Shown here: positions 58,399 to 64,000 of the stretch, in pieces
Layout: the number at the start of each line of letters is the position of its first letter
How positions within the stretch are numbered: the stretch's first letter is position 1
NCBI RefSeq assembly: GCF_000238775.2
Contig: NZ_AFEJ02000005.1
Location: 186,001-250,000 of the forward strand
Length of the DNA stretch: 64,000 bases
Source of the DNA: Acaryochloris sp. CCMEE 5410
GTDB taxonomy: Bacteria > Cyanobacteriota > Cyanobacteriia > Thermosynechococcales > Thermosynechococcaceae
Direction: 5' to 3'
Position numbers and translations under genes: made by a program
The notes under the pieces: generated by a model
What the model was told of the DNA's origin: nothing
Databases searched by the model: none
The model's input: the letters and a program-made list of their open reading frames with translations, nothing else

Positions 58399-60777
58399 GT
58401 GAGAATCCTAGTTGTGGAAGATGATGAGTTAGTTGCTGAAGCGCTGCAAACTTTACTCGTCGATTTGAATTATGCCGTTGAGCTGGCAACAGATGGCCAG
58501 ACCGCGGCAGAATTGGTCGAAGCATTCGAATACGATCTCATCCTTTCAGATGTAATGTTGCCTAGACTGGATGGGGTTGGTCTTTGCCAACAGTTGCGAT
58601 CCCAAGGCTATCAAATTCCGATCTTGCTACTCACAGGCAAAGATAGCAGCCATGATCGTGCGATTGGACTTGACGCTGGGGCAGATGACTACGTCGTTAA
58701 ACCGTTTGATCCAGAAGAATTAGCGGCTCGGGTAAGGGCCTTACTTCGCAGAGGGGAAGCCATCAAACCCCCAATCTTAAAATGGGAAAACTTACAGCTA
58801 GACCCCAGAGCATGTGAGGTCAAATATCAAGATGTTCTCCTCAAACTCACTCCCAAAGAGTATGCCCTCGTAGAGTTATTGATGCGGAATACCCGCCGTG
58901 TATTTAGTTGCGGCATGATTTTAGAACATGTATGGACCTATGAGGATACACCTGGCGAAGAAGCAGTCAGAACCCATATCAAGGGTCTCCGCCAAAAATT
59001 AAAAAAATCGGGGGCACCCACGGACTTGATTGAAACGGTGTATGGCATTGGGTATCGCCTGAAACCTTTATCAGAACTTCATAACAATCAAGGGACGTCT
59101 GCTCAACCCCCAGAAGTCAAAATTAAGCAGCAAACCATGAATGCGATTGCTGATATTTGGATTAAGTTTCAGCCCCGCATCCAGGAACAGATCAATCTAT
59201 TAAACCAGGCTGCAGCAGCAGTGACTGAGGGTTGCTTGAATGATGAATTGAAGCAATCGGCTCAACAAGAAGCCCATACCTTAGCCGGTGGATTAGGGAC
59301 CTTTGGTTTATCGAAAGGGTCCCAGTTAGCGCGTGAGATTGAACATCTGTTGCGATCTCATTCAACCCTCGATTCCGAACAATCTCTGCAGTTTCAGCAG
59401 GATGTTGAGGCACTAAGGCGGGAAATAAATTATGCTAGCCAACCTGCCACTCAAGTGACCTCGGACCGTCAAGATGAATTGGGGCAATGGGTTGTTCTAG
59501 TGATAGATGCTGATACCCTTTCCCGAGATGCTCTAGCGACGGAGGCTCGTCAGCATCAGATCCGATATCTAACGGCAGAGAGCATTGACCTGGCACGAGA
59601 CCTCATTCAGGAACAGTCCCCACATCTCATCCTCTTTGATCCAGCAGGCCAGTCTCCAATCCAAAGCCTAACCTTTTTAGAGGCTTTACTGTATCTTCCA
59701 CTAGCCATTCCAGTCTTGATCTGGACAGCGGATGAGGAACGGTATCAAGAGATGGCTAAAACCTATTCTAGCGGCCAACAACCGATCTCAAAATCTATCC
59801 CCCTTCAACAAGTGTGGGATCGGGTTGAACATACCCTGCAAAGTAAGGGCGGGAAAGAAGCCCGGATCCTGATTGTGGATGATGACCCACAAATATTGGA
59901 GACCGTTGCAGCCCTATGTAAGCCCTGGGGGCTGGAGGTGATTGGACTTGACGAGCCGACTCAGTTTTGGGAAACGCTGACCAATTCTCCACCGGATCTG
60001 CTGTTGCTTGATGTAGAGATGCCCCAAATTGGCGGGATAGATCTGTGCAGGGTTGTTCGCAATGATATCCAATGGGAGCAGTTGCCCATCATTTTCTTAA
60101 CTGCCCATACGGAGGCTGATGTGGTCAACCAAGTTTATGCTGCTGGGGCAGATGATTTCATCAGCAAGCCCATTGTTGGACCAGAATTGGTAGTTCGTAT
60201 TCTCAATCGTCTAGAACGGACTCGATTACAACGCCGTCTTTCCACCATTGATCCTTTGGCCAGAGTGCTCAGTCGCCACGAGACGACCCATGCCCTGGAA
60301 TTACTGTTGAGTGAAATGGCGCATCAGCCGAGAAATATGTGTCTTGTCATTCTGGAAATAGAGCGTCTACAGCAGATTAATGATTGCTTTGGTTATGCAG
60401 TAGGCGACAGTATCCTGAGACAGTTTGCACAAGCGTTATTAGGATTGGCATCTGCAGAAGATGTGATTGCCCGTAGGGGGGGGAACCAATTCTTAGTGGG
60501 GTTGTTAGGAGCCACCAAAAATGAGGGAGGCCAAAGGGTTCAAGACTTCTTGAATGTTGTCCACAAGACCCCCTATTCAATACCTGATGGCACCAACATT
60601 CAGATTACCTGTAGTGCTAGCCTGGTTCATTGTCCTGAAGATAGTCAAGATTTTCAAGACCTATGCATTTTGGCAGAAGAAACGTTGACCGAAGCTAGAG
60701 CATTAGGGTGGGGGCAAGTTCGCATAGCCAATCAGTCCCTATCCCTCCCAGCCAAACTGCATGCCGAGAAAGGCTAG
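58399..60777 (+). CDS. Multidomain response regulator (REC-wHTH-HPt-REC-like-REC-degenerate GGDEF)
   Basis: 792 residues from a GTG (AGGAGG upstream). REC1 with phosphoacceptor Asp51 (LILSDVMLP) and KPF; OmpR-type winged helix (residues 130-235) with EEAVRTHIKGLRQKL; HPt around residues 250-335 with EAHTLAGGLGTFG; a degenerate REC near 365-480; REC with DVEMP near residue 550; then a GGDEF domain whose active site reads GGNQF, so it should not make c-di-GMP. It is a phosphorelay hub that also binds DNA. It may respond to a histidine kinase elsewhere. Confidence 0.9.
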   Translation: MRILVVEDDELVAEALQTLLVDLNYAVELATDGQTAAELVEAFEYDLILSDVMLPRLDGVGLCQQLRSQGYQIPILLLTGKDSSHDRAIGLDAGADDYVVKPFDPEELAARVRALLRRGEAIKPPILKWENLQLDPRACEVKYQDVLLKLTPKEYALVELLMRNTRRVFSCGMILEHVWTYEDTPGEEAVRTHIKGLRQKLKKSGAPTDLIETVYGIGYRLKPLSELHNNQGTSAQPPEVKIKQQTMNAIADIWIKFQPRIQEQINLLNQAAAAVTEGCLNDELKQSAQQEAHTLAGGLGTFGLSKGSQLAREIEHLLRSHSTLDSEQSLQFQQDVEALRREINYASQPATQVTSDRQDELGQWVVLVIDADTLSRDALATEARQHQIRYLTAESIDLARDLIQEQSPHLILFDPAGQSPIQSLTFLEALLYLPLAIPVLIWTADEERYQEMAKTYSSGQQPISKSIPLQQVWDRVEHTLQSKGGKEARILIVDDDPQILETVAALCKPWGLEVIGLDEPTQFWETLTNSPPDLLLLDVEMPQIGGIDLCRVVRNDIQWEQLPIIFLTAHTEADVVNQVYAAGADDFISKPIVGPELVVRILNRLERTRLQRRLSTIDPLARVLSRHETTHALELLLSEMAHQPRNMCLVILEIERLQQINDCFGYAVGDSILRQFAQALLGLASAEDVIARRGGNQFLVGLLGATKNEGGQRVQDFLNVVHKTPYSIPDGTNIQITCSASLVHCPEDSQDFQDLCILAEETLTEARALGWGQVRIANQSLSLPAKLHAEKG

Positions 60778-60949
60778 CTAGAATAGAGATAAAGGAGTCT
60801 GCTAGGTGTCTGGCCGTGACAATGGGTTCCGCGTAATTTGACAAACAAAATGATCCACACTTGTTGAACGTCACAGACTGTTCTGATCCCACTGAAAATT
60901 TCAGAGACTCTAGTTGCCCGTTCTTGGATGAGTAACTATTGCGCTAGAA

Positions 60950-61861
60950 ATGTTTAGGCAAAATCTACGAGTCGATACCTTCGAACGCCAGCTTGCTGCA
61001 ATAGTTGGGGTAAGTTTACTCATGGCAGCTTATTCCTTCGGACGTCCGGTCAATTTAACCACTCCAAGGGGGGAAAACCTTTCTGTAGAGAAGATTACTG
61101 TATCGCTGGATGAGCGTTCTTCTAGTATTCATGATGCTCAGACCCTCAAGCTAGCCTCAAATGAGCCCCCTTCAACTTGTTACCAATTCCCGACTCAATT
61201 TCAAGGACAAACCATTTACGGGGTGCAGCTTCCCCGCCATCAAAAAGCGATCGCCCTCACGTTTGATGATGGTCCCTGGCCTCATAACACATCAACTGTA
61301 TTGACTATTCTCCAGCAACACCAAGTCAAAGCCACTTTTTTTGTATTGGGTCGTAATGTAGCTCAATATCCCCACTTAATCCAACAGATTGCGACGGCAG
61401 GACATGCGATTGGCAATCACTCTTGGAGCCATGGCTATCAAGATCACAGCCTTGAAATGGCACAGGCTGAGATTCAGCAAACGACTGATATTGTTAAACA
61501 GCACACTGGACATAAGACGGCTCTATTTCGTCCCCCTGGAGGGTTTCTGGACAATGGTTTAGTAGCCCAAGCGAGTTCTCAAAAGATGGTTACTGTCTTG
61601 TGGACGATTGACGATACCTATGAAGGGTCTGTGGATTTAGCCGTGCAAAACGTCATTCAAAATGCAACACCTGGAGGCATCGTACTGATGCATGATGGCG
61701 GGGGTAATCGCGAATTAATGATTAAGGCTCTGCCTTTAGTGATCTCCGAACTAAAACAACAAGGCTACCAACTCGTTACAATCCCACAACTGTTAAATTT
61801 GGCAGACACTCAGGTCAGGTCGGAGGATGCCATTGATTGCATGTCGTCCGACCTGACCTGA
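60950..61861 (+). CDS. Polysaccharide deacetylase (NodB family)
   Basis: 303 residues with an N-terminal hydrophobic segment (IVGVSLLMAAYSFGRPV), so exported or anchored. Catalytic metal site in ALTFDDGPWP and HAIGNHSWSHG, with FRPPGGF following. It removes N-acetyl groups from peptidoglycan or exopolysaccharide. The stop codon lies inside the arm of the hairpin at 61809-61862. Confidence 0.92.
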   Translation: MFRQNLRVDTFERQLAAIVGVSLLMAAYSFGRPVNLTTPRGENLSVEKITVSLDERSSSIHDAQTLKLASNEPPSTCYQFPTQFQGQTIYGVQLPRHQKAIALTFDDGPWPHNTSTVLTILQQHQVKATFFVLGRNVAQYPHLIQQIATAGHAIGNHSWSHGYQDHSLEMAQAEIQQTTDIVKQHTGHKTALFRPPGGFLDNGLVAQASSQKMVTVLWTIDDTYEGSVDLAVQNVIQNATPGGIVLMHDGGGNRELMIKALPLVISELKQQGYQLVTIPQLLNLADTQVRSEDAIDCMSSDLT

Positions 61862-61862
61862 G
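61809..61862. terminator. Perfect 16-bp hairpin overlapping the deacetylase stop
   Basis: CTCAGGTCAGGTCGGA (61809-61824) pairs with TCCGACCTGACCTGAG (61847-61862), loop 22 nt. The second arm encodes the last codons and includes the TGA. No T tract. It lies between convergent genes. Confidence 0.65.
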
Positions 61863-61939
61863 GATACTGACTCCCTTTTGGGTGAAGAAGAGCGTGAATG
61901 TGCGATCAAGTTGTGATCGCAGGTATCCGTTCAGTCTAT

Positions 61940-62458
61940 TCAAATGGAGTCTTCTGAAACAACCGTTTCTCCTTGAATCACCAAGACAGAACAAGGGGCA
62001 TGGTGGACGATATGGTTGCTGACACTCCCAAGAAAAAGTTCCTTGAGTCCCGTGCGACCATGGCGTCCCACGACAATCAGATCAGCGTGCCAGTCTTTAG
62101 CCCGTTCACAAATCTGAGGCCCTGGATTACCTAATTCAGTCTCAAAGATTGTCTTTATACCTTGATGCTCTGCTTTTAGGCAAAATTCTTGCAACCATAG
62201 TTTGGATTCCGCAATTTGTGCGTCCCAGGCTTGCCTTGCCAACTCGTAATCCACAGCAGATGGAGAAAGGTAACCTGATTCTAAAGGAGTCCCTACCGGT
62301 GAGATCGTTGAATTACCCAAGGGATTAATTTCTGCCTCTACACTATGAAACAGCTTTACCTCAGCTGCATGTAATTTTGCTTCTACCAATGCCTGTTCAT
62401 AAACTGCAGGTTGAAGGAAGGAAGTATCTAGTGCAACCAAAATGCGATGATATCTCAT
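61940..62458 (-). CDS. Universal stress protein, UspA family
   Basis: 172 residues from the ATG at 62458, preceded by GGAGG; a longer ORF upstream lacks a site. MRYHRILVALDTSF and the ATP loop GRHGRTGLKELFLGS with HHAPCSVLVI are UspA features. Binds ATP or AMP; often induced by low oxygen or energy stress. A second Usp gene starts at the right edge of the window. Confidence 0.93.
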   Translation of the reverse strand: MRYHRILVALDTSFLQPAVYEQALVEAKLHAAEVKLFHSVEAEINPLGNSTISPVGTPLESGYLSPSAVDYELARQAWDAQIAESKLWLQEFCLKAEHQGIKTIFETELGNPGPQICERAKDWHADLIVVGRHGRTGLKELFLGSVSNHIVHHAPCSVLVIQGETVVSEDSI

Positions 62459-62836
62459 CAGGATTCCTCCATAGAAATAACAACCGTCTTGACAGTTCCC
62501 ATCCCCCCCTATATCTCCATGGTAGAGCTTTATTTTCACAAGCAGCGATAAAAGATTTTGCCGCAGAGCTGGCAAGTAATTGGAAATATGGCTTTATTCT
62601 TGTCTCCAGCGGAGGGGTTTCGTCAACGCTCATCGATTAGGCGAGGGGGGACGGGGATAGACAATTGGCACCCACACAAATTGCTCATTTAGTATGCCTA
62701 GGCTCAAAGATAGAGATGGCAATATCAGTCAAAGTTAGTCCTATAGCAGGGGGGGACTTCACCTGTGATGTGAGGACATCCTGGTGTCAGAAGCGAAACA
62801 TCAGCCAGCATGTGCAAAGGCTAAGGAGTCAGCATT

Positions 62837-63709
62837 ATGGCGACTATCCAGATTGATGCTGAACGCTGTCAGAAATGTGGAAAATGTGTGCAGATTTGTC
62901 CAACGATCTTTGCACAACATACCAAAGGGGCAATTCCTCACTTGCTAGACACTACTCGATGTATCGAATGTGGGCATTGCGTCGCCATTTGTCCCAGCGA
63001 GGCGATTTCTCATTCGAGTTTTCCGTCTGGCACCATCGCTCCAATCCAGCCAGAACAACTGCCCGATACGGCACAATTCATGGAACTATTGCGATCGCGC
63101 CGTTCCGTTCGTGAATTCAGCAAGAGGCAAGTTGATCGGGCACTGATTGAACAAATTATTGAGGCAGCCTGCTTTGCGCCCAGTTCCCACAATGTCCAAA
63201 GTACAGAGTACATCGTCGTCCAAGACCCCGCCATGCGCCAGCAAATTGTTGAACTGACCATCGCTCAATACCGACAGTGGCGCAAACTACTCGGCAATCC
63301 AATCGCACGAACCCTGACACGGCTGGTGAGAGGCTCAACCGGGCAAGCCACGTTAGACGAACTACGCGAAGCCTTTACAAACCTAATCAACCAGTACGGT
63401 CAGGGAAGCGACCCCATTCTGCGAGAGGCTCCTACCCTGCTGATCTTCCATGGCGATCGTCACATCGGTTTCGCTGGGGTTAACGCCAACCTTGCCTTGC
63501 AAAATGCCAGTTTAGTGTGTGAAACCTTGAAGTTGGGTGCTTTTTATACTGGCTATGTCGTTGCTGGCAGTAATTTCAATCCTCGGCTGGCCAGACTACT
63601 GAAACTCCCACCAAATCACAAAATCTATGCTGGTTTAGCAATCGGTCATCCTAGATTTCACTATAAAAATTGGATTGAGCGCAAACCTGCTCAGATTCAA
63701 TGGTTTTAA
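62837..63709 (+). CDS. Ferredoxin-nitroreductase fusion protein
   Basis: 290 residues. The N-terminal 60 residues hold two 4Fe-4S motifs, CQKCGKCVQICP and CIECGHCVAICP; the rest is a nitroreductase domain (RSRRSVREF, CFAPSSHNVQSTEY, then NANLALQNASLVCETLKLGA). Electrons pass from the clusters to FMN. Substrates may be quinones, nitro compounds or flavins. Similar fused proteins occur in anaerobes. It fits the low-oxygen setting of the island. Confidence 0.93.
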   Translation: MATIQIDAERCQKCGKCVQICPTIFAQHTKGAIPHLLDTTRCIECGHCVAICPSEAISHSSFPSGTIAPIQPEQLPDTAQFMELLRSRRSVREFSKRQVDRALIEQIIEAACFAPSSHNVQSTEYIVVQDPAMRQQIVELTIAQYRQWRKLLGNPIARTLTRLVRGSTGQATLDELREAFTNLINQYGQGSDPILREAPTLLIFHGDRHIGFAGVNANLALQNASLVCETLKLGAFYTGYVVAGSNFNPRLARLLKLPPNHKIYAGLAIGHPRFHYKNWIERKPAQIQWF

Positions 63710-63970
63710 GACCTGAAATCGCCAGAGAGTTCTGATTCTTCGGAATAACTCAAGCTTGTGAAGCATACTGAACGGTTAGTGTAACCCCGGTTGAAATTTT
63801 CACTAGCCATAAGCGGCTAAAGCTCATGTTTTCCTCATTATGTTGCTCTATAACCCTAAGCAGAAAAGCCAAGAATAGATGTTTGAGTCAGTCTTCCCTT
63901 CTGGAAGTTCGACGGAAATAGAAATCATCAGTAAAAGCTTGACTAGAGCGGAATACTTTAGGAGGTTGTC

Positions 63971-64000
63971 ATGTTGAAAAAAATTCTGGTGGCTCTAGAT
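63971..64000 (+). CDS. Universal stress protein, start only
   Basis: Only ten codons are visible (MLKKILVALD), preceded by GGAGG at 63961-63965 region. The opening is typical of UspA-family proteins. It is oriented to the right and runs off the window, giving a second Usp next to the nitroreductase fusion. Confidence 0.7.
   Translation, partial: MLKKILVALD

Overview
The window looks like part of a cyanobacterial plasmid. The cyanobacterial evidence is a PsbU-like photosystem II protein, DUF4278 and DUF3122-like proteins, a cyanobacterial DHOD-like/HypD/HypE set and many GCGATCGC (HIP1) octamers. The plasmid evidence is a ParA/ParB cassette with two identical parS-like palindromes, many small orphan genes, orphan DNA methyltransferases and numerous insertion sequences. 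Acaryochloris is my best guess for the genus, from memory of gene content only; I could not search any database.

Layout. Positions 1-16.5 kb are a plasmid accessory zone: a partial XRE regulator, small unknown genes often preceded by GC-rich hairpins, a duplicated 51/49-residue microprotein module, and a small operon broken by an IS5/IS903-like element that is itself interrupted by an IS256-like element (both target duplications readable). Then come an array of hairpins, a truncated cytosine methyltransferase ending in a clamp-binding motif, an MT-A70 adenine methyltransferase, a Gp37/Gp68-type gene with an amber codon, a RecB/Cas4-like nuclease and a Crp/Fnr regulator. Positions 16.5-23.7 kb hold a GNAT enzyme, ParB, ParA and a giant SNF2 helicase, the last three on the minus strand. 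Positions 24.2-28.1 kb hold an FdhF/YdeP-type molybdopterin enzyme, an MscS channel cut off by a decayed IS6 element, and a gene-free stretch that resembles a stand-alone HEARO/omega RNA.

Positions 28.2-63.7 kb form an energy and low-oxygen stress island: PsbU-like protein, MreB paralog, DHOD-like protein, phosphofructokinase, HypD, Hsp20, zinc alcohol dehydrogenase, a tripartite ABC exporter, HypE, PEP synthase, a ten-gene N-ATPase operon, a multidomain response regulator, a polysaccharide deacetylase, a universal stress protein, a ferredoxin-nitroreductase fusion and the start of a second universal stress protein. The N-ATPase operon order is atpD-atpC-atpQ-antiporter-atpR-atpB-atpE-atpF-atpA-atpG. 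Its c subunit carries Na+-ligand residues and a CPA2-type antiporter with a DD motif is translationally coupled inside the operon. Taken together the island could let the cell run glycolysis and fermentation, mature a [NiFe] hydrogenase and cycle Na+ when photosynthesis or respiration stops; that integrated role is inference.

An ISKra4-like element separates ppsA from atpD and an ISAzo13-like element follows atpG, so the island has also been a target for transposition.
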